Shown: positions 42,615-51,235 of the stretch, in pieces
How the letters are laid out: each line of letters begins with the position of its first letter
Position numbering within the stretch: the first letter of the stretch is position 1
Source: G001797105 sp964528155
Lineage (GTDB): Bacteria; Chloroflexota; Anaerolineae; Anaerolineales; E44-bin32
Direction: 5' to 3'
DNA length: 52,778 nucleotides
NCBI GenBank assembly: GCA_964528155.1
Contig: CAZGRL010000020.1
Location: 1 to 52,778 of the forward strand
Program-made: the position numbers and the translations under genes
Notes under the pieces: model-generated
The model's input: the letters and a program-made list of their open reading frames with translations, nothing else
Databases searched by the model: none
What the model was told of the DNA's origin: nothing

Positions 42615-44815
42615 TCAGGCACCAGCGTCGGCTCGGGCTCATAGTCAACCCGCGCTGGGACTTCGTAGATCAAGAAGCTATGGCTCGGAATCGTGGACAC
42701 CCATCGTGAAAGAACTCCTGAAGGGAAGATCTCGCGCAGAAGCTGGCCATTCTCGGAATCATCTTGATCGAAAATGAACAGTTGAGCGCGTTCTTCGTCG
42801 GCCAGGTTCTCAAGATCTTCAGGTCTGATGGCGTAGTCCGTCTCCGGCCTGCCGGCGTTGATCCCGACAAGTCGTGTGTCGACCCAATATGGGTAGGGAA
42901 TCACGTGGGCCGTTTCGTAGCTGCCGACAGACTCAGCAAACCCCTGGATGACTCTCCCGATATCGTCCGTGTTCCAGAGAGCCTCGTCGAGTCGCTCAGC
43001 GAAGTCGTCAAACACCAGACGATAGTTGGCACGGGCAGATATTGTAAGGAGCAGCAGGACTGCGGCGACGCTGGCAAACATGATCTTTCGGCTGTTCCAT
43101 GTCGATCTCACCCAATCAGGCAGGGCGGCCAGGGGGAGCGCCGCGATCGTGAATACGGGGATGATAGCCCCGCTTGAGCGATGCAGCGCCGGATTCTCAT
43201 TCGGAAACGCGAGGGAGAGGATGGAAGGCAGCATCAACAGAGGAATGGAGACGAGCGTGAAGAGATCCTCCCAGTTCCGCTTGCGAACATAGCGGATGAT
43301 GAGGAGGACGAGCCCTATATGGAAGAGGGCGCCGGTGACCCAATCCAGAGCGGGCCGACCGGGGATGGAGACCACCCATGTACCACCGTTGTCCCAGGCG
43401 AACATCGTCAAGCTGCGCCAGGTGTTGCTCAAGAAGATCATCAGTGGAGCGCCGGGGAACGCCCGCTCGACGGTGCCCATGCGTGTCAGCTGGCGGTAGA
43501 AGAACTGGTCCGGCATCTCAAGAACCACTCGCAGCAGGGGCAGGAATGCCAGCCACACCGCCGCCACCAGAATGGCGAACCAGGTAATCGTGCGCCATCG
43601 AATTCCTCTTGCCTGACGGTGTAGCAGGAAGATCGCCACCCCCGCCGCCACTACGAACGGCAGGATTCGAGCCGGTGAATACCCCTGCAGACCGAATCCG
43701 GCGAAGAGGCCGCACAGCAACAGGTCGTTTCGGCGCTTCCGTCGTAGGCCTCTGACGAGGAAATACAGCGCCGGCGCGGCGAAAAGTGGATAGAGAGGGA
43801 AGCGGAGCCCGGCGCGACTGATCACATTTGGCCAGTAGGCGATCCCGCCTAGAAACAGTGCCCCCAAACCGGTCCAACGGCCGCCGATCTCACGGGCGAA
43901 TAGGTACAGGAATGGCAGCGTCAGGACCCCCGCCAGGGCCGTCCCAAACTTGAGAGTCATGAATGAGATCCCGATCCCCAACAGCTTGGAAGTCGCAGCC
44001 GCCATGTAGAACTGAATCGCTTCCCGGCCCGAGTTGCGCGGGAAGTAGATTGAAGGCTGTCCCTTCAAGACGTCCATCACGTCGAGAAGTTTCTCGGCAT
44101 GATCGCTCCACATCTCGAGAGGAACGCGATCCAAGTGGTAGTAGCGGAAGAAGATCGCCAACCCGAATGTCAGGGTCAGCGCCAGACCGTACGGGCCGAG
44201 CGATATCCGGACGTGAGGGTCCCGCAGCCATTGCGTGACTCGAGAGCGCCAACCTTCAAGGTCAAGTGAACCCTCCCAGAAACAAAGGACAAGAGAAACC
44301 AGGGCAGCGCCCCAGAACACAAGAACGGCGGCGGTGAAGCGATTGCCGCCGGCGGCGAAGAAGGTCAGGATCGAGAACACAACAGCCGATATGAGGTAAG
44401 GTATCCGCAGGCTGTTGGACGAGACCTGTTCTTCGTCTGCGGTTGTAGACGGCAGACGAACATCCCCTTTCCACATCCCCCAGGCCGCCAGGGCCGCAGC
44501 CAAGATGTAGATCGCGATGCTGTTCCAGATCGACGAGCCCATTCTGTGTTCGATGCCGAACTGAGCCATCAAGGCCAGCATTACAGCCACAGGCAGGCGC
44601 AAGTGGGCCGCAGTGATGCGATAGGGAATCCATTCGACCCGCTTCGGAAGCTCGGCCTCCCCCTGTGCCTTTGTTGCTCGAGATGGGCGCCCCTTCGGGC
44701 CGGCCTCAGGCATCTCGAGCGGCCGTTGGAGAATCACGGACTTGATCCAATCCAGAACGGTCGCTTCCTCATGCTGCTGTGGGTCTTTCCCTTCTGACTT
44801 GGTCACCTTACCCAC
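42611..44815 (-). CDS. GT-C (GT39-like) polytopic membrane glycosyltransferase
   Basis: A 734-residue membrane protein, the first gene of the seven-gene operon. A cytoplasmic N terminus of about 70 residues is rich in Lys and Glu. About 13 membrane helices follow. The first external loop contains FRYYHLDRVPLEMWSDHAEK, with the Asp-His in place of the common Asp-Glu, and QPSIYFPRNSGREAIQFYMA. The middle repeats the helix-rich GT-C plan (GLRFPLYPLFAAPALYFLVR). The C-terminal 150 residues are soluble. The start is GTG at 44815. Its end overlaps the fused protein's start by ATGA. It resembles the membrane proteins found with YYY genes in Chloroflexota. Sugar specificity is not readable. Confidence 0.75.
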   Translation of the reverse strand: MGKVTKSEGKDPQQHEEATVLDWIKSVILQRPLEMPEAGPKGRPSRATKAQGEAELPKRVEWIPYRITAAHLRLPVAVMLALMAQFGIEHRMGSSIWNSIAIYILAAALAAWGMWKGDVRLPSTTADEEQVSSNSLRIPYLISAVVFSILTFFAAGGNRFTAAVLVFWGAALVSLVLCFWEGSLDLEGWRSRVTQWLRDPHVRISLGPYGLALTLTFGLAIFFRYYHLDRVPLEMWSDHAEKLLDVMDVLKGQPSIYFPRNSGREAIQFYMAAATSKLLGIGISFMTLKFGTALAGVLTLPFLYLFAREIGGRWTGLGALFLGGIAYWPNVISRAGLRFPLYPLFAAPALYFLVRGLRRKRRNDLLLCGLFAGFGLQGYSPARILPFVVAAGVAIFLLHRQARGIRWRTITWFAILVAAVWLAFLPLLRVVLEMPDQFFYRQLTRMGTVERAFPGAPLMIFLSNTWRSLTMFAWDNGGTWVVSIPGRPALDWVTGALFHIGLVLLIIRYVRKRNWEDLFTLVSIPLLMLPSILSLAFPNENPALHRSSGAIIPVFTIAALPLAALPDWVRSTWNSRKIMFASVAAVLLLLTISARANYRLVFDDFAERLDEALWNTDDIGRVIQGFAESVGSYETAHVIPYPYWVDTRLVGINAGRPETDYAIRPEDLENLADEERAQLFIFDQDDSENGQLLREIFPSGVLSRWVSTIPSHSFLIYEVPARVDYEPEPTLVPE

Positions 44816-45249
44816 CTCGCGATCCTTCGAAGTGTTCCGGACATCGGCCGAAGGCTGGTTTACTCGCCCCGCCTCCGCTCACCGCGTCCCGCATCCCGCA
44901 TCCACGAAACCGTCATGAATGACAAGCCAGGCATCCGCTCAACGTCCCGGCGCCCGCTGGGCGATCTTCCACACTTCAGCCGGTCGGTCTGCTCTCAACC
45001 TCCGCAACATGATGGCACGCCTGCGCCGCGTCAGGACCCGGGATAGGCAGGAATCGATGCCGGGACCTCATTCGTGCACGTGCCTTGAGCCGGGAGGGAG
45101 CCCGCTCGCCGCGGCCCCACACGCATAGACTGCACGAGCTAGCTTCACCTTCCTACATTCCTCCCACAATAGGTGCTTGGTCCTGGACACACGCTTGAAT
45201 CATCCCCGGCGCGCGGCGCCTGGCCGAGCCGCCCGTTGCGGCATACGGA
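44816..45249. other. Intergenic region with a short heptamer repeat
   Basis: No credible gene is found. At 44871-44912 six units keep a 7-base period (GCCTCCG, CTCACCG, CGTCCCG, CATCCCG, CATCCAC, GAAACCG), like the arrays at 7.3 and 48.3 kb. The promoter of the large operon should lie here, but I found no clear -35/-10 pair. Plus-strand frames have non-coding composition. Confidence 0.5.
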
Positions 45250-45678
45250 TCATTGCAGGCCAGGAACACTACGCCGCCATGTATTGGAGACTGGGGCCGC
45301 GACCGACACTCTCCGCCTCCCATCTCTCCCAACTCCGGCTGGCTTGTGGTCAGTAATGAAGACATGCTCGGGGTTGAGGCCGCTCACTGCCGATGAACGC
45401 GATTCAGCCATGGACGGCGTCTGGAGCATGCATGAGGGGAGACAGTGGCTACGCGCTGTGGGTCGGTACCCTTCCCCGCATCGAGGAATCTCCGATTTCA
45501 TGTTGTCATCGACGCGATCATGAATCGGGGATTGATCGAGAAGTCTCAGCGAAGCCATGAGGGCCAGGATCGCCGAGGGTAGCCCGACCTTTGGCAGTCG
45601 GCGGTCCTCGTCCGGGAGCAGGTGCCCCGAGGAACGAGGCAGATCACCCGGGTTGAGCCCTCGGAAATCCTGTGTCAT
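45250..45678 (-). CDS. Doubtful small hypothetical ORF overlapping the GT4 gene
   Basis: A 142-codon open frame whose ATG overlaps the stop of the GT4 gene by four bases, the same ATGA coupling seen across the window. The first 60 residues (for example LPKVGLPSAILALMASLRLL) have GC-rich third positions and look coding. The later part is rich in Ser, Arg and Cys and looks random. No family is recognised and no signal peptide or membrane helix is certain. It could be a real short gene, a gene decayed by frameshift in its second half, or chance. I keep it only because of the coupled start. Confidence 0.3.
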   Translation of the reverse strand: MTQDFRGLNPGDLPRSSGHLLPDEDRRLPKVGLPSAILALMASLRLLDQSPIHDRVDDNMKSEIPRCGEGYRPTARSHCLPSCMLQTPSMAESRSSAVSGLNPEHVFITDHKPAGVGRDGRRRVSVAAPVSNTWRRSVPGLQ

Positions 45679-46844
45679 GCCTGTCCCACGGCAACCGATC
45701 TGCCCAGCAACTGGGAGAACATCGTCTCGTATTGGGCGGCCACAGCATCCGGGGTGAAGCGTGAAGCGAAGTCTGTCGACTTTCCCTTGAAGGACCCCGG
45801 GTGGCTCAGCACATCGATGATTGCCTCGGCCAGCGCGTGTGAGTCGCGCGGAGGGACGGTCTTCCCCATTCCCGTCGTGAGCACCGGCTGCCTGACGCCT
45901 GGCAAGTCGGAGGCAACGACCGGGGTTTCCATGATCATTGACTCGATCTGGACAAGTCCGAAACTCTCCGTGCTGTTCACGCTTGGGAGGACTGTGACGT
46001 CGCAGCTCCGGAAGAAAGACCCGATCTCGCTCGGATCGAGTGTTCCCAGAAACCGCCAGTGGTCAGAGTACTGTCTGAACAAGGGCGCAAGCCTTTGAGC
46101 GTACTCGGCCTCTCCCAAGACATTCTCATGTTGCCCCGCGAACCAGACGATGGCGTTGGGAAACTCAGCCAGGATGGCCGGCAGGGCGCGCAGCAAGTAC
46201 TCGACACCTTTCTCAGTGGCAAGCCGGGCTGCGATGCCGATCACCGGCTTCCCAGTCAACCCATGCCGCTCGACGAAGCGCGCCGTGTCGCTCTTCGAGA
46301 CCGCCGCGACTTCGACCGGAGGTGGAATGACCTGAACCTTGCTTGCGTATCGGCGAAGGAAGTTCGAATGATCGGCATAATCCTGGGTGTAGGTCACGAC
46401 CCTGTTGGACAACCCGGCCGAGACTCGATTCGCCACATTCACGGCGACATTTGCCAGCAAGTTAATCACCCCTCCGGCCAGTCGTAGGTCACAGTGGTAG
46501 GTCAGAACCGTCGGCTTGCCGAACAGGCGCCCGCGCAGCGCAATCCCGGCGGCGTCGAACTGAGGCAGATGCAGGCTCAACACGTCGTGCGCCAAGACCT
46601 GACGGGTCGCTTCCAGCCCGATCGTCGGCATGATCACGCCTTTACTCAAGCGGAAAGCGACGGGGACTCGCCGCACGACCACGCCGCCGATCTCCTCCTG
46701 GAGCGGAAGAGACCGGTCGTACTGCGAGGTCAAGACGGTGACCTGGTGTCCACGAGCAGCCAGCGCCCGAGAGAGCCTCTCCACGTAGATCGTCAGGCCT
46801 GACACGTGCGGGCGGTAGTACGTCAAAACCACCAGCACCTTCAT
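45675..46844 (-). CDS. GT4-family glycosyltransferase
   Basis: A 389-residue GT-B enzyme using a nucleotide sugar in the cytosol. The N-terminal strand MKVLVVLTYYRPHVSGLTIY and the loop that follows fit the acceptor domain. The C-terminal donor domain has GIAARLATEKGVEYLLRALP, and the E-x7-E motif is partly kept in NSTESFGLVQIESMIMETPV. The open frame runs upstream to 46952, but ATG 46844 starts exactly at the first strand. A TGn-extended -10 lies about 215 bp upstream. The nearest relatives are lipopolysaccharide- or phosphatidylinositol-mannosyltransferase-like proteins. The acceptor is unknown. Together with the epimerase upstream it fits glycan assembly. Confidence 0.87.
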   Translation of the reverse strand: MKVLVVLTYYRPHVSGLTIYVERLSRALAARGHQVTVLTSQYDRSLPLQEEIGGVVVRRVPVAFRLSKGVIMPTIGLEATRQVLAHDVLSLHLPQFDAAGIALRGRLFGKPTVLTYHCDLRLAGGVINLLANVAVNVANRVSAGLSNRVVTYTQDYADHSNFLRRYASKVQVIPPPVEVAAVSKSDTARFVERHGLTGKPVIGIAARLATEKGVEYLLRALPAILAEFPNAIVWFAGQHENVLGEAEYAQRLAPLFRQYSDHWRFLGTLDPSEIGSFFRSCDVTVLPSVNSTESFGLVQIESMIMETPVVASDLPGVRQPVLTTGMGKTVPPRDSHALAEAIIDVLSHPGSFKGKSTDFASRFTPDAVAAQYETMFSQLLGRSVAVGQA

Positions 46845-47060
46845 TGGAGCCGACCCACAGAGAAGATCTCCGCCAACGGCCCCATTGCCCCATGCAAGTG
46901 GCCCAGATCCCCCAAGCCGAAAGCGTCGGCTGGATGCCTGGAGGCCGGGCAAGGTTGGGCGTCGGCCGTTCTTGTCGTTGTGACCACCGCGAGCAGCAAT
47001 CCTTCAGGCGGGGTTGTACGCCCGACCTCGTCGATGGATTCTTATGGCTACAAGGTGCGG

Positions 47061-47069
47061 ATTATAGCA
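47061..47069 (-). promoter_or_regulatory. Extended -10 promoter of the GT4 gene
   Basis: Minus-strand TGCTATAAT (47069-47061) is a perfect TGn-extended -10. It predicts a start near 47054 and a leader of about 210 nt before ATG 46844. No further structure was recognised in that leader. Confidence 0.5.
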
Positions 47070-47138
47070 CCCTGGCCTGGATGCGCCCGAGGTCGCCGCA
47101 GACAGCAGCCTGGGCCCAGGTTTCAGGGACCGAACCGG

Positions 47139-48164
47139 TCAGGTGAACAGCGAGGGGTTGCTGCTGACCCAGTCGAAGAGGCGCCGGACGCCTTGAGGGG
47201 CGCCCACGCTCGGGGCCCATCCGAAATCGCGCCCGGCCTTGGAGACGTCAGAGATGTACACCCGCTGGTCTCCCGGCCGCCAGTCCTCGAGGGCGACATC
47301 GATCGACCTGCCCGTCAGCTCGGCCAGGAGTGGGCCGAATTCCGCCCAGACGGATAGGCTATTGTCCGGCCCGCCGCCGATATTGTAGGCCTGGCCCTGC
47401 GTGACCTCCGGCCTGCCGACGGCGCGCAGCATGGCCTCGATGAGGTCATCCACGAAAAGGACGTCGCGGACTTGCTTCCCATCCCCGTAGATCGTAATCG
47501 GTCGGCCGTAGACCGCGGCGATGACAAACCAGGCGAGCCAGCCCTGGTCCTCGATGCCGAACTGACGGCGGCCGTAGATGCACGAATTGCGGAAGACCAC
47601 CGTCCGCACGCCGTAGATACGATGGTAGTCCAGGAAGTACTGGTCGGCAGCTCCTTTCGAGCAACCGTAGGGCGAGTAGAAGTCGAGCGGGACGGTTTCG
47701 GGAACGCCAGCAGGAAGATCGGCGAAGCGATAGCGAGACCCCTGTTCTTCGACGGCGTATGAGGAGAGTGCTCCGTAGACTTTGTTTGTTGAAGTCAGGA
47801 GCATGACCGCTTCCGGTGTGTGCCGACGCGCGGCCTCGAGCACATTCAGCGATCCGAGAGCATTCACTTCAAAGTCGTATCTGGGGTCGGTGACGGAGCT
47901 GGTGACGGCAACCTGAGCGGCGAAGTGCAGGACCGTCTGTACCTCCCGGATCTCGGCGAATGTCCGCTCAAGCGCCGCCGCGTCGCGGACATCGACTTGA
48001 TAGAACGGGAACTCTCCATGTTTCTCGCGAAGCCATGCCAGGTTCTTCTCACTTCCCGGCCGCGACAGGTTGTCAACGATCACCACCTCCTGCCCCTCCG
48101 TTAGCAGGCGATCGACCGTATTCGATCCGATGAAACCCGCGCCTCCGGTGATCAGATACTTCAT
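47139..48164 (-). CDS. NAD-dependent epimerase/dehydratase, CDP-paratose 2-epimerase-like
   Basis: A 341-residue extended SDR acting on a nucleotide sugar. The NAD motif is KYLITGGAGFIGSNTVDRLL. The catalytic Ser/Thr segment is MLLTSTNKVYG, a wording typical of CDP-paratose/CDP-tyvelose 2-epimerases. The Tyr-x3-Lys pair is in YSPYGCSKGAADQYFLDY. FRNSCIYGRRQFGIEDQGW and IYGDGKQVRDVLFVDDLIEA complete the family pattern. It probably inverts C2 of a deoxy or plain hexose on CDP or another nucleotide. I choose ATG 48164 with GGAGG six bases ahead. It lies in the same direction as the GT4 gene, 295 bp from it, and a heptamer array fills its upstream side. Confidence 0.87.
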   Translation of the reverse strand: MKYLITGGAGFIGSNTVDRLLTEGQEVVIVDNLSRPGSEKNLAWLREKHGEFPFYQVDVRDAAALERTFAEIREVQTVLHFAAQVAVTSSVTDPRYDFEVNALGSLNVLEAARRHTPEAVMLLTSTNKVYGALSSYAVEEQGSRYRFADLPAGVPETVPLDFYSPYGCSKGAADQYFLDYHRIYGVRTVVFRNSCIYGRRQFGIEDQGWLAWFVIAAVYGRPITIYGDGKQVRDVLFVDDLIEAMLRAVGRPEVTQGQAYNIGGGPDNSLSVWAEFGPLLAELTGRSIDVALEDWRPGDQRVYISDVSKAGRDFGWAPSVGAPQGVRRLFDWVSSNPSLFT

Positions 48165-48183
48165 GCGCACCTCCGCGTCCAAG

Positions 48184-48394
48184 TAAGAGCAATAAGCAAT
48201 TAGCAATTAGCAATTAGCAACTAGCAGCAAGCCGAGAGCTATCAGCCATCAGTGGTCAGCGGTCAGCTGTCAGCTGTCAGCCAACAGCAGGCAACTCTCG
48301 ATCTTGATGGTGCATCCTCGGACTTACCTCTTCTATTCACGTTTCACTCATCACGTTTCACGTCCTGTGTCCTGTCTCCTGCAACTTGAAGCTT
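48184..48394. repeat. Large intergenic heptamer-periodic array
   Basis: Sixteen 7-base units (48184-48295), most ending AGC: TAAGAGC, AATAAGC, AATTAGC three times, AACTAGC, AGCAAGC, CGAGAGC, TATCAGC, CATCAGT, GGTCAGC twice, TGTCAGC twice, CAACAGC, AGGCAAC. After about 43 non-repeat bases a second block (48339-48394) has eight units: ACGTTTC, ACTCATC, ACGTTTC, ACGTCCT, GTGTCCT, GTCTCCT, GCAACTT, GAAGCTT. The array fills the gap between the epimerase gene and the lepA stop. Confidence 0.9.
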
Positions 48395-48398
48395 GCCG

Positions 48399-50201
48399 CT
48401 ACTCCTCCCCGATCCTGAGCACGGCCATGAACGCGTCTTGAGGGATCTCCACGCTGCCCACCCTCTTCAGCCGCTTCTTCCCTTTCTTCTGCTTCTCCAG
48501 CAGCTTCTTCTTTCGCGTGACATCGCCGCCGTAGCACTTGGCCAGCACGTCCTTGCGCAGGGCTTTGACGTTCGCGCGGGAAATCACCCGCCCTCCGGCG
48601 ACGGCCTGGATAGGCACGGTGAACAATTGGCGCGGGATCAACTCCTTGAGCTTGGAGACCAGAGCCTGCCCCTTGTGATAGGCATCCTTCCGGTGGACGA
48701 TCATCGCCAGGGCGTCCACAGGCTCTTCGTTAATGAGGATCTCCAGCTTGATCAGGTCGTCGACCCGATAGCCCGAGAAATGGTAATCGAGCGAGGCATA
48801 GCCTCGTGTGCGTGACTTGAGCTGGTCGTAGAAGTCGACGATCAGTTCCGCCAGTGGCAGCTCGAAGTTGAGCACGACCCTACCCGGGGCCGGATAATCC
48901 TGCTCTGTGAACGCCCCCCTGCGTTTCGTGACCAGATCCATGACCGTCCCGTAGAAACTCTCCGGTGTGAAGACCTGAATACTCATCCACGGCTCGCGGA
49001 CTTCCGTGATCTGACTTGGGTCGGGAAGCCTGGCAGGCGCATCGATTTTGACGATGGAGCCGTCGGTCATCAGGACTTCATATTCCACCGACGGGGCGGT
49101 TGCGATGAGGTTGATGTCGTGCTCGCGTTCCAGGCGCTCTTGAACGATCTCCATGTGGAACATCCCCAGAAAACCGCAGCGGAACCCGAAATTCAACGCC
49201 TGGGATGTCTCAGGTTGGAAGATCAGGGAAGCATCGTTGAGCTGCAACTTCTCGAGCGCTTCCTTCAGGTCGGCGTAGTCTTCACCTTCTACCGGATAGA
49301 ACCCGGCGAACACCATCGGCTTCGGATGTTTGTACCCTTCAAGAGGGGCGTCGGCCCAGCGACGGGCCGACCTCAGCGTGTCGCCAACCCCACACACCCG
49401 CACGCTCTTGAGACCTGTGGCGACATAGCCCACTTCGCCAGCGATCAGCCTGCCGGTCGGCCGCAGCCCGGGAGAGAACATCCCGATCTCGATCGGCTTG
49501 AGTTCGACTCCTGTTGCCATGAGTTCCAGATCATCCCCCTGCTCCAGATCGCCGTCGACCAGGCGCACGTAGGCAACCACCCCCTTGTATGAGTCATAGT
49601 GGGTGTCGAAGATCAGCGCCCTGGCAGGCCCAGTCGGATCTCCCTTTGGCGGAGGGATGCGCTCGACGACTGCTCGAAGAACGTCTTCGACATGGGTCCC
49701 CATCTTGGCCGAGATTCGCGGGATCTCGCTCGGATCGGTGCCTAGCAGGCCGCGTATCTCCTCGGCGACCTCGTCGGGGCGAGCCGCAGCCAGGTCGATC
49801 TTGTTGATCACCGGTATCACTTCGAGGTCGGCGCCCAGGGCGAGATACAGGTTAGCCAGAGTCTGGGCTTCGATGCCCTGTGTGGCATCGACGACCAGCA
49901 CGGCGCCCTCGCACGCTTCCAGAGCTCGGCTCACTTCATAGTTGAAATCGACATGCCCCGGGGTGTCGATCAGATTGAGCTCATATTCCTCGCCGTCATC
50001 GGCCCGATAGGCCATGCGCACGGCAGAGGCTTTGATTGTGACGCCCTTCTCTCTTTCGAGGTCCATGCTGTCCAGCACCTGCTCCATCATCTCACGGTCA
50101 GAGATCGTGCCTGTGAGTTGGAGCAGGCGATCGGCCAGCGTGGATTTCCCGTGGTCAATGTGGGCGATAATGCAGAAATTGCGGATGTGTGTCGAGTCCA
50201 T
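48399..50201 (-). CDS. lepA: Elongation factor 4 (translation back-translocase)
   Basis: A ribosome-associated GTPase that acts on stalled or mistranslocated elongation complexes. Standard domain order: the G domain with AHIDHGKSTLADRLL, DTPGHVDFNYEVSRALE and NKIDLA, then domain II, the EF-G-like domains III and V, and the LepA-specific C-terminal domain ending ...KRLKRVGSVEIPQDAFMAVL. I choose ATG 50201 since the protein then opens MDSTHIRNFCIIAHIDHGKS as in other LepA proteins (600 residues). The frame extends to GTG 50264, which some callers would prefer. It lies downstream of tlyA on the same strand, with 80 bases separating them, and both act on the ribosome. Confidence 0.97.
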   Translation of the reverse strand: MDSTHIRNFCIIAHIDHGKSTLADRLLQLTGTISDREMMEQVLDSMDLEREKGVTIKASAVRMAYRADDGEEYELNLIDTPGHVDFNYEVSRALEACEGAVLVVDATQGIEAQTLANLYLALGADLEVIPVINKIDLAAARPDEVAEEIRGLLGTDPSEIPRISAKMGTHVEDVLRAVVERIPPPKGDPTGPARALIFDTHYDSYKGVVAYVRLVDGDLEQGDDLELMATGVELKPIEIGMFSPGLRPTGRLIAGEVGYVATGLKSVRVCGVGDTLRSARRWADAPLEGYKHPKPMVFAGFYPVEGEDYADLKEALEKLQLNDASLIFQPETSQALNFGFRCGFLGMFHMEIVQERLEREHDINLIATAPSVEYEVLMTDGSIVKIDAPARLPDPSQITEVREPWMSIQVFTPESFYGTVMDLVTKRRGAFTEQDYPAPGRVVLNFELPLAELIVDFYDQLKSRTRGYASLDYHFSGYRVDDLIKLEILINEEPVDALAMIVHRKDAYHKGQALVSKLKELIPRQLFTVPIQAVAGGRVISRANVKALRKDVLAKCYGGDVTRKKKLLEKQKKGKKRLKRVGSVEIPQDAFMAVLRIGEE

Positions 50202-50281
50202 CTTCCGGTCTAGGATGCGCTGAATGGAGGGGTCCTCCAGCGTCCGGAAGTATACCTGACGCACGATGGTCTCGATAGATT

Positions 50282-51130
50282 TCAGTCTTCCGGAGGTCCA
50301 AACAGCTCGAGCAGAACGTCTTGCTCAGGTTTGAGCTTGCCCCCCAGCGCGGCCCACAGAAGAAACTCGATGTTGCCCTTTGGCCCGGTGAGAGGGGATC
50401 GCAGGACGCCCTGCGGTACCAGGCCGAGCGCGGAAGCCGCAGCCATGATCTTCGTAACGACCTGCCGGTGAACCTCGGGATCCCGGACAACCCCGCTTCG
50501 GCCCACTACTTGCCGACCGGCTTCGAACTGAGGCTTGATCAGGGCAATCACCTGCCCCTTCTCAGTGAGCCATCCGCGAATCACAGGCAACAGCAGCTCG
50601 AGCGATATGAAGGCAGCGTCGATGACCGCCAGGTCGATAGGCTCAGGGAGGTCCTGCTTGTGCCTGGCATTCACCCCTTCCATCACGACCACCCGCTGGT
50701 CCTGCCGGAGCCGCCAGTGCAGTATGCCGCGGCCGACATCGAGCGCGTACACTCGGGCGGCGCCATGCTGTAACAGGCAGTCGGTGAAACCCCCTGTCGA
50801 CGCCCCGACGTCGGCGCAGACTTCTCCCTCGACATCGATCGAGAAAGTCGTCAACGCGTGATCAAGCTTTTCCCCGCCGCGCGAGACGAAGCGGGGGCCC
50901 AATTCGAGGTGGATATCCGTCCCTGGCTCAACTCGCTGCGAGGGCTTGGAGACCATCTGTCCTGCAACTCGCACCTGGCCGGCCATCACCAGCCGTTGCG
51001 CGGCCGTCCGGCTCTCGGCCAGGCCGCGTTCCACCATCAAGACGTCGATCCTCTGCTTGGTCGCCAAGCCTGCTCCTGAAGCCTCCGACGACGGCGCGCC
51101 GTGGGCCGAATCCGCTCTCTGACGTGCCAT
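50282..51130 (-). CDS. tlyA: TlyA-family rRNA (cytidine-2'-O)-methyltransferase
   Basis: Methylates cytidine 2'-OH groups in 16S and/or 23S rRNA. An N-terminal S4 RNA-binding domain (QRIDVLMVERGLAESRTAAQ, then MAGQVRVAGQ) is followed by an FtsJ/RrmJ-type domain with the SAM motif ADVGASTGGFTDCLLQHGAA. ALDVGRGILHW, LAVIDAAFISLELLLPVI and ALIKPQFEAG complete the K-D-K-type catalytic set of the family. ATG 51130 is the first good start, though GAGG is very close to it. The frame extends to 51223. A TAGAAT at 51166-51171 (minus) could be its -10. It is divergent from the UbiA gene and upstream of lepA. Confidence 0.93.
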   Translation of the reverse strand: MARQRADSAHGAPSSEASGAGLATKQRIDVLMVERGLAESRTAAQRLVMAGQVRVAGQMVSKPSQRVEPGTDIHLELGPRFVSRGGEKLDHALTTFSIDVEGEVCADVGASTGGFTDCLLQHGAARVYALDVGRGILHWRLRQDQRVVVMEGVNARHKQDLPEPIDLAVIDAAFISLELLLPVIRGWLTEKGQVIALIKPQFEAGRQVVGRSGVVRDPEVHRQVVTKIMAAASALGLVPQGVLRSPLTGPKGNIEFLLWAALGGKLKPEQDVLLELFGPPED

Positions 51131-51235
51131 CCTCAATGTACTGCGTGATGCCTGCACCTGGATCGATTCTACATGATCCATTTCTCGGCCAGTCGGCGCC
51201 GCCGGGACTGCTTGCTGCTGCAAGGCGATACGAGT

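Noticed and set aside
45173..45523. 116-codon plus-strand ORF in the 45 kb intergenic region
   Set aside because: No recognised motif, no SD, random-looking composition; the antisense frame is slightly better supported.
48184..48295. Heptamer array as a CRISPR
   Set aside because: Units are seven bases without spacers, and no cas genes are near.
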